DNA of 30,408 nt from Curvibacter sp. (lineage in GTDB: Bacteria > Pseudomonadota > Gammaproteobacteria > Burkholderiales > Burkholderiaceae_C), in contig DNQP01000219.1 in NCBI GenBank assembly GCA_003500955.1, forward strand, positions 1-30,408. Reading direction: 5' to 3'. Below, in pieces: positions 16,152 to 25,026 of the stretch. A model generated the notes under the pieces. That model ran no database searches. It worked only from the letters and a program-made list of their open reading frames with translations, and had not been told where the DNA came from. Position 1 is the stretch's first letter. Each line of letters starts with the position of its first letter. Position numbers and translations under genes: made by a program.

Positions 16152-18836
16152 TCAGAGCACCACGTTGACCAGCCGGCCCGGCACGACGATGACGCGCTTG
16201 ACCGCACCGCCCTGGGACCGCACCGGCTCGCTGGCCACGGCGATGGCCTCGATGGCCTCCTTGGCCGCACCCGCGGGCACCAGGATGGCGCCGCGCAGCT
16301 TGCCGTTGATCTGCAGCATGAGCTCGACCTCGTCCTGCTGCAGGGCCGAGGGGTCCACCTTGGGCCAGGGTGCGTCGAGCAGATCACCGAGCACGCCGGC
16401 GTAGCCGAGTTCGCTCCAGAGCACATGGGTGATGTGCGGCGTGGCCGGGTAGAGGCAGCGCAGCAGGATGCCGAAGCCCTCGATCAGCGCCACCTCGGCG
16501 CCCGGGGTACCCGTGGCCTTGAAGTCTTCCAGCGCATTGAGCAGCTTCATGGCCCCGGAGACCACGGTGTTGTACTGCATGCGCTGGTAGTCGTAGTCCA
16601 CCTGCTTGAGCACGCTGTGGATCTCCAGGCGCAGGGCCTTGGCCTCCTTGCCGAAGGCCACGTCCTGCAGCTGCGTGGCACCCGCCACGCTGGCCAGCGC
16701 CGCGGCCGGGTCCATGGCGCCGAGCTTGACGCCGAAGTTCCAGACCCGGCGCAGGAAGCGGTAGCTGCCCTCGACGGCCGCGTCGTTCCACTCCAGCGTG
16801 GCCTCGGGCGGTGAGGTGAACATGGTGTACAGGCGCGCGGTGTCGGCGCCGTACTTCTCGATCAGGTCCTGCGGGTCGACGCCATTGTTCTTGGACTTGG
16901 ACATGGTGCCCACGCCCTCGTAGTCGATGGCCGTGCCAGCGGGCAGCGCACCAACTGCGTTCTTCAGCTTTGCGCCGACGATCTTGCCGCCGGCGTCGAG
17001 CACGTGCTCGACGTCGTGCGGCCAGAAGTACTCCTTGCCGCCCTTCTCGGTACGACGCGAGTAGATGTGGTTGAGCACCATGCCCTGCGTGAGCAGCTTG
17101 GTGAAAGGCTCGTCCACCTTCACCAGTCCCAGGTCGCGCATGACCTTGGTCCAGAAACGCGCGTAGAGCAGGTGCAGGATGGCGTGCTCGATGCCGCCGA
17201 TGTACTGGTCCATCGGCATCCAGTAATTGGCACCGTCCGCCACCATACGGTCCGGATTGCTCGGGTCGCAGTAGCGCATGAAGTACCAGGACGAGTCCAC
17301 GAAGGTGTCCATGGTGTCGGTCTCGCGCCGCGCGGGCTTGCCGCAGCAGGGACAGGTCACCTGGAGGAAGGCCTCGCACTTGTTCAGCGGGTTGCCCGAA
17401 CCGTCGGGCACCAGGTCCTGCGGCAGCACCACGGGCAGGTCCTTCTCGGGCACCGGCACCGGGCCACAGGACTCGCAGTGGATGATGGGAATCGGCGTGC
17501 CCCAGTAGCGCTGGCGGCTGACGCCCCAGTCGCGCAGACGGAAGGTGGTCTTCTTCTCGCCCAGGCCCTGGGTTGCGAGCAGCGTCGCGACCTTGTCGAC
17601 CGCCGCCTTGTAGGGCAGGCCGTCGAGCACGCCGGAGTTCACGCAGACGCCACGCGCCTTGTCGGCGTACCACTCGGCCCATGCCTCGGTCGAAAAGGTC
17701 TCGCCCTGGAGCGCCACGACCTGTTTGATCGCAATACCGTATTTCTTGGCAAACGCGAAGTCACGCTCGTCGTGCGCCGGCACGCCCATGACGGCGCCAT
17801 CGCCATAGCTCATGAGCACGTAGTTCCCGACCCAGACTTCGACCTTGTCGCCGGTCAGCGGATGGGTGACGTACAGGCCGGTGGGCTGGCCTTCCTTTTC
17901 TTTCAGAGCCAGTTCAGCCTCGGTGGTGCCACCCTTCTTGCACTCCTCGATGAAGGCGGCCAGCTTGGCATTGCCCCGGGCGGCGTGCGTCGCCAGCGGG
18001 TGCTCGGGCGCGACCGCGCAGAAGGTCACGCCCATGATGGTGTCGGCACGCGTGGTGAAGACATACATGCGGCCGTCACCGATCAGCTGGCCATCCGCGC
18101 CGCGGATGTCGTGCGTGAAGGCAAAGCGCACGCCTTCGCTCTTGCCGATCCAGTTCTCCTGCATCAGCCGCACCTTGTCGGGCCAGCCGGTCAGCGTGGC
18201 CTGCTCGTTGCCGATCTGCACATGCTGCAGCAGCTCATCGGCATAGGCGGTGATGTTGAGGTAGTAGCCCGGGATCTCGCGCTTTTCCACCAGCGCGCCC
18301 GTGCGCCAGCCGCGGCCGTCGATGACCTGCTCGTTGGCCAGCACGGTCTGGTCCACCGGGTCCCAGTTCACGACCTGGGTCTTGCGATAGGCGATGCCCT
18401 TTTCCAGCATCTTGAGGAAAAGCCACTGGTTCCACTTGTAGTAGCTCGGGTCGCAGGTGGCGACTTCGCGGCTCCAGTCGATGGCCAGGCCCATGGCCTG
18501 CATCTGGCCCTTCATGTAGGCGATATTCTCGTAGGTCCACTTGGCCGGCGGCACGCCGTTCTTCAACGCTGCGTTCTCGGCCGGCAGGCCGAAGGCATCC
18601 CAGCCCATGGGCATGAGCACGTTGTAGCCGGCCATGCGCAACTGGCGCGTGAGCATGTCGTTGATGGTGTAGTTGCGCACATGGCCCATGTGCAGCTTGC
18701 CGCTGGGATAGGGCAGCATGGAGCAGGCGTAGAGCTTCTTCCTGCCGGTGTCCTCGGTGACACGGTAGGCGTCGCGCGCCGTCCAGTGCGCGTGCGCGGC
18801 TTTTTCGACGTCGAGGTGGCTGTATTTTTCTTGCAT
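16152..18836 (-). CDS. leuS: Leucyl-tRNA synthetase
   Basis: An 894-residue class I synthetase that charges tRNA-Leu. The HIGH region is [19 protein letters not shown] at residues 42-60 and the KMSKS loop is TMSKS at 644-648. Between them lies the CP1 editing domain (for example [20 protein letters not shown] near 260), which hydrolyses mischarged tRNA, and a zinc-ribbon-like insertion with cysteine pairs (CESCGP and CPCCGK) near 450-500. Length is normal. ATG 18836 gives the family start [18 protein letters not shown]. It lies 12 bp after the dapB stop and 3 bp before lptE. Confidence 0.98.
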   Translation of the reverse strand: MQEKYSHLDVEKAAHAHWTARDAYRVTEDTGRKKLYACSMLPYPSGKLHMGHVRNYTINDMLTRQLRMAGYNVLMPMGWDAFGLPAENAALKNGVPPAKWTYENIAYMKGQMQAMGLAIDWSREVATCDPSYYKWNQWLFLKMLEKGIAYRKTQVVNWDPVDQTVLANEQVIDGRGWRTGALVEKREIPGYYLNITAYADELLQHVQIGNEQATLTGWPDKVRLMQENWIGKSEGVRFAFTHDIRGADGQLIGDGRMYVFTTRADTIMGVTFCAVAPEHPLATHAARGNAKLAAFIEECKKGGTTEAELALKEKEGQPTGLYVTHPLTGDKVEVWVGNYVLMSYGDGAVMGVPAHDERDFAFAKKYGIAIKQVVALQGETFSTEAWAEWYADKARGVCVNSGVLDGLPYKAAVDKVATLLATQGLGEKKTTFRLRDWGVSRQRYWGTPIPIIHCESCGPVPVPEKDLPVVLPQDLVPDGSGNPLNKCEAFLQVTCPCCGKPARRETDTMDTFVDSSWYFMRYCDPSNPDRMVADGANYWMPMDQYIGGIEHAILHLLYARFWTKVMRDLGLVKVDEPFTKLLTQGMVLNHIYSRRTEKGGKEYFWPHDVEHVLDAGGKIVGAKLKNAVGALPAGTAIDYEGVGTMSKSKNNGVDPQDLIEKYGADTARLYTMFTSPPEATLEWNDAAVEGSYRFLRRVWNFGVKLGAMDPAAALASVAGATQLQDVAFGKEAKALRLEIHSVLKQVDYDYQRMQYNTVVSGAMKLLNALEDFKATGTPGAEVALIEGFGILLRCLYPATPHITHVLWSELGYAGVLGDLLDAPWPKVDPSALQQDEVELMLQINGKLRGAILVPAGAAKEAIEAIAVASEPVRSQGGAVKRVIVVPGRLVNVVL

Positions 18837-18848
18837 GACGATGACGGA

Positions 18849-19664
18849 TTACTTCAGGCCCAGCACGTCGAACATGTCGTACAGGCCACTCTTGCGGCCG
18901 GCCAGGTAGCGCACGGCGCGCAGGCTGCCCTGGGCATAGGTCACACGGCTGGCGGACTTGTGCGTGATCTCGATGCGCTCGCCGGTGCCGGCAAAGAGCA
19001 CGGTGTGGTCGCCCACGATGTCACCGCCACGAACGGTGGCAAAGCCGATGGTGGAAGGATCACGCTCGCCCGTATGGCCGTAGCGTTCGTAGACGGCGCA
19101 GTCCTTGAGATCGCGGCCCAGGGCACCGGCGATCACCTCGCCCATCTTGAGCGCGGTGCCCGAGGGCGCATCGACCTTGTGGCGGTGGTGGGCCTCGATG
19201 ATCTCGATGTCGTAGCCGGTGGCCAGCGCCTTGGCCGCCATCTCCAGCAGCTTGAGCGTGACGTTGACACCCACGCTCATGTTCGGCGACAGCATGATGG
19301 CGATGTCCTTGGACGCGGCGTCGATCTCGGCCTTCTGCGCTTCGGTGAAGCCCGTGGTACCGATGACCAGGTTCACGCCCAGCTCGCGACAAACCTTGAG
19401 GTGGGCCATGGTGCCCTCGGGACGCGTGAAGTCGATCAGCGTGCGCGCATTCTTCAGGCCGGCCTGCAGGTCGGCGGTGATGGCCACGCCGCTGGCATGA
19501 CCCAGAAAGGCGGTGGCGTCGCTGCCGATGGCCGGGCTGGCCGCGATGTCCAGGGCGCCTGCGAGGCGGCAGTCTTCGGCGGCGTGCACGGCCTCGATCA
19601 GCATGCGGCCCATGCGGCCGGAGGCGCCAGCGATGGCGATGGCGTGAGAGTTGGGTGTGCTCAT
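18849..19664 (-). CDS. dapB: 4-hydroxy-tetrahydrodipicolinate reductase
   Basis: A 271-residue NAD(P)H-dependent reductase of the diaminopimelate pathway, supplying lysine and peptidoglycan precursors. The Rossmann dinucleotide motif is GASGRMGR at 13-20. The catalytic motif [20 protein letters not shown] begins at residue 157 and places His159 and Lys163 exactly as in E. coli DapB. FDVLGL closes the protein. It is second in the leftward operon, 10 bp after bamE and 12 bp before leuS. Confidence 0.97.
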   Translation of the reverse strand: MSTPNSHAIAIAGASGRMGRMLIEAVHAAEDCRLAGALDIAASPAIGSDATAFLGHASGVAITADLQAGLKNARTLIDFTRPEGTMAHLKVCRELGVNLVIGTTGFTEAQKAEIDAASKDIAIMLSPNMSVGVNVTLKLLEMAAKALATGYDIEIIEAHHRHKVDAPSGTALKMGEVIAGALGRDLKDCAVYERYGHTGERDPSTIGFATVRGGDIVGDHTVLFAGTGERIEITHKSASRVTYAQGSLRAVRYLAGRKSGLYDMFDVLGLK

Positions 19665-19674
19665 GGCAGGTCTA

Positions 19675-20190
19675 TCAGCGGTTGGCCGGTTCCAGCGGCG
19701 GGTAGCTCGCGGGCAGGGGCGGCAGAGGCGCCGGTTCGGGCGCGGGCTTGGGCGCGGGGAAATCCTGCAGCTTCTCGGGCGTAGCCTCCAGCAGGGGCGT
19801 ACGGGCCTTGGGCGGACGGCCCAGGGTGGCGACGAACTCGGTTTCGCTGGGCAGCTCGTCGGCCTCGAAGCGCTCGAGCATCTCGCCCTTGAAATAGACG
19901 GTCACGCGCCGCGCCTGCGGCTCGCGACCTTGCTGCTGCAGCGTGAACACATAGTCCCAGCGGTCGGCATGGAAGACGCTGGTCAGCAGCGGCGTGCCCA
20001 GAATGTCGCGCACCTGGATACGACTCATGCCGGGGCGCAGCACGGCCACCTGTTCGCGTGTGACCACATTGCCCTGCACGATGGGCACCTTGTAGGGCTC
20101 AAGCCAGCCGCAACCGGTCAGACCCGACAGGGCCGCCGCGAGCAGCAAAACCATGCCCGCGCGCGCGGAAACACGATGAAAAATAAGCAT
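19675..20190 (-). CDS. bamE: Outer membrane protein assembly factor BamE (OmlA)
   Basis: A 171-residue lipoprotein of the BAM complex, which folds beta-barrel proteins into the outer membrane. The signal peptide ends in lipobox LTGC with Cys27, followed by the SmpA/OmlA domain: [20 protein letters not shown], the ILGTPLL loop and [10 protein letters not shown] proline-rich tail from about residue 144 ([16 protein letters not shown]) extends beyond the compact domain. ATG 20190 gives the usual short basic N-region; the frame further upstream overlaps fur and is not coding. It is divergent from fur with 76 bp between start codons, an arrangement also known in Pseudomonas and Xanthomonas, where omlA and fur promoters overlap. 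Confidence 0.93.
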   Translation of the reverse strand: MLIFHRVSARAGMVLLLAAALSGLTGCGWLEPYKVPIVQGNVVTREQVAVLRPGMSRIQVRDILGTPLLTSVFHADRWDYVFTLQQQGREPQARRVTVYFKGEMLERFEADELPSETEFVATLGRPPKARTPLLEATPEKLQDFPAPKPAPEPAPLPPLPASYPPLEPANR

Positions 20191-20266
20191 GAAACTGGCA
20201 CTGGCGATATGATCGGCCATTGTAGCGGCTGGGCCTGTGGCCGCCCCTAGCCCCCCTGGAGGAAGC
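20191..20266. promoter_or_regulatory. bamE-fur divergent promoter region
   Basis: This is the 76-bp gap between divergent start codons. TATGAT at 20208-20213 is a plausible -10 for fur (five of six consensus bases), about 54 bp before its ATG; no good -35 is paired with it. No clear Fur box was found. Promoters for both genes must lie or overlap here. Confidence 0.4.
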
Positions 20267-20695
20267 ATGCCCACGAACACCATCGACGAACTCAAGAGCA
20301 CCGGCCTCAAGGCCACGCTGCCCCGCCTGAAGGTGCTGGAGATCTTCCAGAAGGGCACGCAGCGCCACATGAGCGCCGAAGACGTGTTCCGGGTGTTGCT
20401 CAACGAGCACTCCGACGTGGGTCTGGCCACCGTCTACCGCGTGCTCACTCAGTTCGAACAGGCCGGCATTCTGACGCGCAGCAACTTCGAAGGCGGCAAG
20501 GCCATCTACGAACTGAACGAGGGCCATCACCACGACCACTTCGTCTGCACCAAGTGTGGTGCCGTGGAGGAGTTCTACGACGACCAGATCGAGAACCGCC
20601 AGAAGGCGATTGCCAAGAACAAGGGCTGGCTGTTGCAGGAACACTCGATGTCGCTCTACGGCCTGTGTGCCAAGTGCGCCAAGAACCAGCACTGA
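20267..20695 (+). CDS. fur: Ferric uptake regulator Fur
   Basis: A 142-residue metal-dependent repressor of iron acquisition. The winged-helix DNA-binding domain covers about residues 1-82 ([15 protein letters not shown], then [17 protein letters not shown]). The dimerisation and metal-binding domain has the histidine cluster GHHHDHFVC at 86-94, the CTKC pair at 94-97 and a second CAKC pair at 134-137, typical of Fur rather than Zur or PerR. ATG 20267 has a strong GGAGGA site, while the in-frame GTG 20237 lacks one. It is transcribed alone, with a terminator after it. Confidence 0.97.
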   Translation: MPTNTIDELKSTGLKATLPRLKVLEIFQKGTQRHMSAEDVFRVLLNEHSDVGLATVYRVLTQFEQAGILTRSNFEGGKAIYELNEGHHHDHFVCTKCGAVEEFYDDQIENRQKAIAKNKGWLLQEHSMSLYGLCAKCAKNQH

Positions 20696-20713
20696 GCCGG
20701 TCTGACCCATGAA

Positions 20714-20742
20714 AAACCCGGGCCTCGCCCGGGTTTGCTTTT
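20714..20742. terminator. Bidirectional terminator between fur and hprK
   Basis: A perfect 10-bp stem AAACCCGGGC (20714-20723)/GCCCGGGTTT (20727-20736) with a CTC loop. The plus strand continues with GCTTTT, and the minus strand has a run of Ts. It serves the convergent fur and hprK transcripts. Confidence 0.9.
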
Positions 20743-20755
20743 GGCGCAGGCCGCG

Positions 20756-21706
20756 TCAGCCGCCTTCGCCCATGGCCTTGCGGTGGCGTTCGACAAACTC
20801 CTGGTAGGTGTCTATGCCGCGCAGCTGCAGGATGGTGTTGCGCACCGCGGCCTCGACCAGCACGGCCAGGTTGCGGCCAGCCACCACCTGGATCACCGCC
20901 TTGCGCACCGGGATGCCCAGCACGTCCTGCGTCAGCGGCTCGTAGGGAATGCGCTCGTAGTCGCGCTCCAGCGTCTCGCGCCGCACCAGGTGCACGATGA
21001 GCTTGAGCCGCATCTTGCGGCGCACCGCGGTCTCGCCGAAGATGGCCCGGATGTCGAGCAGGCCGATGCCACGCACTTCCAGCAGATTGCGCAGCAGCTC
21101 GGGACAGCGCCCCTCGATGGTGTCCTGGTTGACGCGGTAGAGGTCCACGGCATCGTCGGCCACGAGACCATGGCCGCGAGAAATGAGTTCCAGCCCCAGC
21201 TCGCTCTTGCCCAGCCCCGATTCGCCCGTGATCAGCACGCCCAGACCCAGGATATCCATGAGCACGCCGTGCATGGAGGCCCGGTCGGCGAAGTGGCGCG
21301 AGAGGTAGCTGCGCAGCACGTCGATGACATAGGCCGAGGACTCGGGCGAGGCGAACATGGGAATGTTGGCGTTCTCGCACATGTCCTGCAGGGCCGGCGG
21401 CACCTTCTGGCCGTCGGCCAGCACCAGCACCGGTGGCTCCAGCGTGGTGATGCGCGAGACGCGGCGCTGGCAGTCCTCGGCCGTGGCATTGGTGAGATAG
21501 GCGACCTCGCGCTCGCCCAGCACCTGCACACGGTAGGGATGGATGTAGTTGAGGTAGCCCACGAGGTCGGCGCCGGAGCGCGCGGCACGCACGGCCACCT
21601 CATCGAAGCGCCGCTCGGAAGCGCCGAGACCGGCCACCCACTCCCACTTCAGCTTGGCACGGAACTCCTCGAACAGGACCTCGGCGCTGACGACGGTGGG
21701 TCTCAA
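20756..21706 (-). CDS. hprK: HPr kinase/phosphorylase
   Basis: A 316-residue bifunctional enzyme that phosphorylates and dephosphorylates a serine of HPr-like phosphocarriers. The N-terminal regulatory domain covers about residues 1-130. The kinase domain has Walker A GESGLGKS at 161-168, a conserved histidine in SMHGVLMDI (His146) and the family signature [16 protein letters not shown] near 210-225. The start is taken as TTG 21706 ([15 protein letters not shown]), with AAGGGCG upstream, because homologues begin with this segment; ATG 21754 is in frame but lies inside ptsN. It starts 16 bp after the ptsN stop. In betaproteobacteria HprK works with the nitrogen-type PTS rather than sugar uptake. 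Confidence 0.95.
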   Translation of the reverse strand: MRPTVVSAEVLFEEFRAKLKWEWVAGLGASERRFDEVAVRAARSGADLVGYLNYIHPYRVQVLGEREVAYLTNATAEDCQRRVSRITTLEPPVLVLADGQKVPPALQDMCENANIPMFASPESSAYVIDVLRSYLSRHFADRASMHGVLMDILGLGVLITGESGLGKSELGLELISRGHGLVADDAVDLYRVNQDTIEGRCPELLRNLLEVRGIGLLDIRAIFGETAVRRKMRLKLIVHLVRRETLERDYERIPYEPLTQDVLGIPVRKAVIQVVAGRNLAVLVEAAVRNTILQLRGIDTYQEFVERHRKAMGEGG

Positions 21707-21722
21707 GGCGCGCCCTTGCTGT

Positions 21723-22190
21723 TCAGGCCGGCTGGGCCGAGCGCCAAGCGGCAATCAGGCCGTGCAGCTCTTCGGCGCTGGCGCTGCCATTGAGCTTGGC
21801 GCGCAGGCCGGCATCGCTGAGTAGCTCGGCAATTTCCGACAGGATTTCCAGGTGTTTCTGCGTGGCCGCCTCGGGCACCAGCAGGAAGATCAGCAGGCTG
21901 ACGGGCTGCTCGTCCGGCGCATCGAAGCCAATGGGCTGGGCCAGCTGCAGCACGGCGGCCATCGGCGCCTTCAGGCCCTTGATGCGCCCATGGGGAATTG
22001 CCACGCCGTGACCCAGGCCGGTGGAGCCCAGGCGCTCGCGCGCAAACAGGCTGTCGGTGATGAGCGCGCGATTGAGACCGTGCAGGTTCTCGAACAGCAG
22101 GCCCACTTCCTCGAAGGCCCTTTTTTTGCTCGTGGCATCGACGTGCACAAGTACCTGTGCCGCCGGCAGGATGGACGCAAGACGATTCAT
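21723..22190 (-). CDS. ptsN: Nitrogen-PTS EIIA component (PtsN)
   Basis: A 155-residue regulatory EIIA(Ntr) protein. It accepts phosphate from NPr on the histidine of [13 protein letters not shown] (His67) and, in other proteobacteria, controls potassium transport, stress responses and nitrogen metabolism. Length and the two EIIA signature regions (active-site loop and [19 protein letters not shown]) are standard. It lies between hpf (153 bp upstream, with an intervening terminator) and hprK. Neither ptsH nor ptsI is in the window. A link to the kup gene elsewhere in the window is only suggestive. Confidence 0.95.
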   Translation of the reverse strand: MNRLASILPAAQVLVHVDATSKKRAFEEVGLLFENLHGLNRALITDSLFARERLGSTGLGHGVAIPHGRIKGLKAPMAAVLQLAQPIGFDAPDEQPVSLLIFLLVPEAATQKHLEILSEIAELLSDAGLRAKLNGSASAEELHGLIAAWRSAQPA

Positions 22191-22274
22191 GGTGTTCGAG
22201 AGGGCCGATTATGCACACAAATGCCCCCCGTGGGTGTCCCCGTCGCATCCGGCATCCTTCGCGGAGCCCGGCCA

Positions 22275-22301
22275 CAAAAAAGCCGCGGGGTCAGCCGCGG
22301 C
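22275..22301 (-). terminator. Terminator of hpf
   Basis: The stem GCCGCGG (22282-22288)/CCGCGGC (22295-22301) is followed on the minus strand by six Ts. It lies 43 bp after the hpf stop and about 85 bp upstream of ptsN, so it would reduce read-through from hpf into ptsN and make expression of the two unequal. Confidence 0.8.
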
Positions 22302-22343
22302 CTCGTTGCCGATGCGGGCCACACAGACCCGCGAGATCGCGCC

Positions 22344-22676
22344 CTACTGCATCAGGCGCTTGGCGGCGTCGTGGTGGTGGTCCTGCAGGCGATCCTTGTG
22401 ACGTACCACCTGCCGGTCGAGCTTGTCGACCAGCTCATCCACAGCTGCGTAGAGATCCTCGTGGGAGCTCTCGGCAAACAGGTCATTGCCCTTGACGTGG
22501 ATATTGCATTCGGCGCGTTGCCGTCGTTCCTTCTCCTTCTGCTTCTCTACCGTGAGGAGCACCTTGACATCGACAACCTGGTCAAAGTGCCGGGTGATCC
22601 GATCAAGCTTGGTCGTGACATAACTGCGCAAGGCGGGGGTGACTTCGAGGTGATGACCGCTGATCGTCAGGTTCAT
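22344..22676 (-). CDS. hpf: Ribosome hibernation promoting factor (short HPF/YhbH type)
   Basis: A 110-residue member of the HPF/RaiA family, which binds the 30S decoding region and promotes 100S dimers in stationary phase. Visible family features are the N-terminal [20 protein letters not shown], the basic KDRL segment, and [17 protein letters not shown] in the second helix. There is no C-terminal long-HPF dimerisation domain. It heads the hpf-ptsN-hprK cluster; a short AGGCTACT lies before ATG 22676. In many proteobacteria rpoN precedes hpf, but here a gene-free stretch and divergent corA lie upstream. Confidence 0.94.
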   Translation of the reverse strand: MNLTISGHHLEVTPALRSYVTTKLDRITRHFDQVVDVKVLLTVEKQKEKERRQRAECNIHVKGNDLFAESSHEDLYAAVDELVDKLDRQVVRHKDRLQDHHHDAAKRLMQ

Positions 22677-23155
22677 GAGTAGCCTCCAGTTGCTCTCGGG
22701 ATGGACACAGGTGCCGCACCAGCCAGCCCGACGCGCCGGCGGACTGTGTTGCTGCGGACGAGTTCATGATGCGCCCGGGTCGCACGAAATGCAATGCCTT
22801 TTCCCTGCGCTCGCGCAAGTTTTATGCTGATCCATGCATTTGCAATCCGCCGGTCGCGCAGGGGCTTGCCAGGTGTGTGGCAGCCGGTGCAGAATGCGGT
22901 GATCGCAGTGAAGCACAGCGCCCCGCCAGGCCGGCTCACGCACACCCCAGCCCCCCTGCAAGCACGCACGGCAGCTGATGCTGCAATGCCATAATTGCGC
23001 CTGTCCACACACGCCGGAGAGCACCCATTGGAAGCCTACCCCAGTCGGTAGCTTTCGACTCCCTGCACAGGTCCCGTACCGGGCCGCTGCTGCATCGGGG
23101 GTTGGAAGCGATAACCACCACCCCGCCCCGATGCCCATGTTCCAGGGAGTGAGCC
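22677..23155. promoter_or_regulatory. Gene-free divergent region between hpf and corA, including a structured corA leader
   Basis: The 479-bp gap shows no convincing gene. On the plus strand CATAAT (22990-22995) is a possible -10; a transcript from it would have a leader of about 155 bases before corA. The leader has small stems at 23043-23047/23056-23060 and 23073-23076/23080-23083, then a 9-bp stem GCATCGGGG (23092-23100)/CCCCGATGC (23126-23134), ending about 10 bases before the GGGAGTG ribosome site. It matches no riboswitch class I recognise. On the minus strand an hpf promoter must exist; an A/T-richer patch around 22820-22850 is the best location, but no clear hexamers were assigned. 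Confidence 0.4.
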
Positions 23156-24145
23156 ATGCTCAACATCTTCACGCTCGCCAACGGCCGCCTGTTCCAGGAA
23201 GAAATCGAATCGCTGGAGGAGCTCTCCAGATTCCAGCCCATCTGGGTCGACCTCGAGTCGCCCACGCTGGAGGAAAAGCGCTGGGTCAAGCAGTACTACG
23301 GCCTGTCCATCCCCGAGGACGCGATGGACGAGGACATCGAGGAGTCGGCGCGCTTCTATGAAGAGGACAACGGCGAGCTGCACATCCGCAGCGACTTCCT
23401 GATCGCCGACGAGGACGCGCCGCGCACCGTGCGCGTGGCCTTCATCCTCAACCAGATGAACGAGCAGCTCAAGAGCAAGGGCGTGCTGTTTTCCATCCAC
23501 GACGAGGACGTGCCAGTATTCCGCCTGCTGCGCATGCGCGCGCGCCGCGCACCGGGCCTGATCTCCGACGCCAAGGACGTGCTGCTCAAGCTCTTCGACG
23601 CCGACGCCGAATACTGTGCCGACACGCTCGAGGGCGTCTACGACGAGCTGGAAAAGGCCGGCAAGCAGGTGCTCTCGGGGGACGTCACCGACGAACTGGC
23701 CGGCGCGGTGCTGGGTGCCATTGCGCACCAGGAAGACCTGAACGGCCGCATCCGCCGCAACGCCATGGACACGCGCCGCGCGGTCAGCTTCATGATGCGC
23801 AGCCGCATGCTCAACCCCGAGCAGTTCGAAGAGGCTCGCCAGATCCTGCGCGACATCGACTCGCTCGATTCGCACACGACCTTCCTCTTCGACAAGATCA
23901 ACTTCCTGATGGATGCCACTGTCGGCTTCATCAACATCAACCAGAACAAGATCATCAAGATCTTCTCGGTGGCCAGTGTGGCCCTGCTGCCGCCCACGCT
24001 GATCGCGAGCATCTACGGCATGAACTTCCAGTACATGCCCGAGCTCTCGCAGAAGTGGGGCTACCCGTTCGCGCTGGTGCTCATGATCGCGAGCGCGGTC
24101 GGACCCATGTGGTACTTCCGCCGCCGCGGCTGGCTGAAGAAGTGA
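23156..24145 (+). CDS. corA: CorA-family magnesium/cobalt transporter
   Basis: A 329-residue divalent cation channel. It has a large N-terminal cytoplasmic funnel (about residues 1-265) with a long helix, then two C-terminal membrane helices. The selectivity signature GMN is at 288-290 in IASIYGMNFQYMPE, right at the end of the first helix, and the short periplasmic loop and second helix finish with the basic FRRRGWLKK. ATG 23156 is preceded by GGGAGTG. Cytoplasmic Mg2+ normally closes the channel through the funnel domain. It is convergent with mtn, 16 bp away, and divergent from hpf. Confidence 0.96.
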   Translation: MLNIFTLANGRLFQEEIESLEELSRFQPIWVDLESPTLEEKRWVKQYYGLSIPEDAMDEDIEESARFYEEDNGELHIRSDFLIADEDAPRTVRVAFILNQMNEQLKSKGVLFSIHDEDVPVFRLLRMRARRAPGLISDAKDVLLKLFDADAEYCADTLEGVYDELEKAGKQVLSGDVTDELAGAVLGAIAHQEDLNGRIRRNAMDTRRAVSFMMRSRMLNPEQFEEARQILRDIDSLDSHTTFLFDKINFLMDATVGFININQNKIIKIFSVASVALLPPTLIASIYGMNFQYMPELSQKWGYPFALVLMIASAVGPMWYFRRRGWLKK

Positions 24146-24161
24146 CTCCTGATGGCTCGCG

Positions 24162-24887
24162 CTACTTCAGTTCGTACATGAAGGCGTCGAGGATGGCCAG
24201 CGCGTAGCGGCTGGCAACCTCACGGACGAACTTCGGGAAATCCACGTGAGCCGTGTCGTCGGCACGGTCGGAGATGGTACGCATGGCGGCAAAGGGGATG
24301 CCGTAGTCATGGCAGACCTGGGCCACGGCAGCGCCTTCCATCTCGACGGCCAGAGGGGCGTGGCCGGCTGCGTTCAATGCGGCGTGCAGGTCACGGGCCT
24401 CCTGAGCGGCCGAAACGAAACGGTCACCGCTGGCGACCAGGCCATGGTGCAGCCGGACCCGCAGACCCAGCTGCTGCAGACCGCTGCGCGTGGCGGCGAT
24501 CAGGGCGCTGGACAACACGGCATCACAGTCGAAGCGTTCGCGCCCGTAGAGCGGCACCTGGTAGCGCGGGAACAGCGGGGAGGCATCCATGTCGTGCTGC
24601 ACGAACTCTTGCGCCACCACCACGTCGCCGACCTGCACGCCGGGGGCTATGCCGCCGGCCACGCCGGTGAAGACCAGGCGTTGCGCGTCGAAGGCTTCGA
24701 TGAGGGTGGTGGCCGTGGTCGCTGCGGCCACCTTGCCGATGCGCGAGAGGGCCAGCACCACGGGCTGGCCATGCAGTTCACCCTGCCAGAAAGAACGCCC
24801 GGCGCGTTCGACGCGCCGGGGCCGGTGCAGAAGTTCGATAAGCCCTTGCTGTTCTTCGGCCAGGGCGCTGAGAATGGCCGTCGTCAT
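24162..24887 (-). CDS. mtn: 5'-methylthioadenosine/S-adenosylhomocysteine nucleosidase
   Basis: A 241-residue nucleosidase that cleaves adenine from methylthioadenosine and S-adenosylhomocysteine, recycling by-products of polyamine synthesis and methylation. The fold motifs are SRIGKVAAATTATTLIE near 48, FTGVAGGI at 73-80, VASGDRFV at 151-158 and the active-site VEMEGAAVAQVC (Glu182/Glu184 region), then RTISDRAD with the probable catalytic Asp207. Glu11 or Glu12 in SALAEEQQGL is the usual proton donor. It stands alone between corA (convergent) and fadD. Confidence 0.92.
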   Translation of the reverse strand: MTTAILSALAEEQQGLIELLHRPRRVERAGRSFWQGELHGQPVVLALSRIGKVAAATTATTLIEAFDAQRLVFTGVAGGIAPGVQVGDVVVAQEFVQHDMDASPLFPRYQVPLYGRERFDCDAVLSSALIAATRSGLQQLGLRVRLHHGLVASGDRFVSAAQEARDLHAALNAAGHAPLAVEMEGAAVAQVCHDYGIPFAAMRTISDRADDTAHVDFPKFVREVASRYALAILDAFMYELK

Positions 24888-24928
24888 CTGCTCTTGTGGC
24901 TACGGCCGGCTACGTTTAACTCTGCCAT

Positions 24929-24986
24929 GCAAAGTTAGCGTACGCCACCGCGATTCTGCGACTGCGGCCGCGACGCGTAACTTTGC
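24929..24986. repeat. Small inverted repeat between fadD and mtn
   Basis: A 9-bp inverted repeat GCAAAGTTA (24929-24937)/TAACTTTGC (24978-24986) lies in the 139-bp gap 24888-25026 upstream of mtn. A second imperfectly related stem, AAGAAGTG (25009-25016)/CACTTCTT (25028-25035), spans the end of fadD. Neither is followed by a proper U-tract. They may be an operator or an RNA structure; no function is assigned. Confidence 0.5.
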
Positions 24987-25026
24987 TGCGCAATTCAGCC
25001 TCCGTCGCAAGAAGTGCTGCTATGCA

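Noticed and set aside
17004..19784. A 926-codon open frame on the plus strand opposite leuS and dapB
   Set aside because: Antisense to highly conserved genes; no domain recognised.
20191..20266. A Fur box in the bamE-fur promoter region
   Set aside because: No 19-bp GATAATGATAATCATTATC-like sequence with good agreement on either strand.
22860..22885. A sigma-54 promoter (GG-N10-GC) upstream of hpf
   Set aside because: The closest candidate on the minus strand, TGGCAAGCCCCTGC, has the wrong spacing by one base and lacks the TTGC element.
22673..23008. A minus-strand frame upstream of hpf containing CTGCH, which looks like a haem c motif (CxxCH)
   Set aside because: A single motif without signal peptide, axial methionine or cytochrome fold. 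It overlaps the hpf start and competing frames exist; chance is likely.
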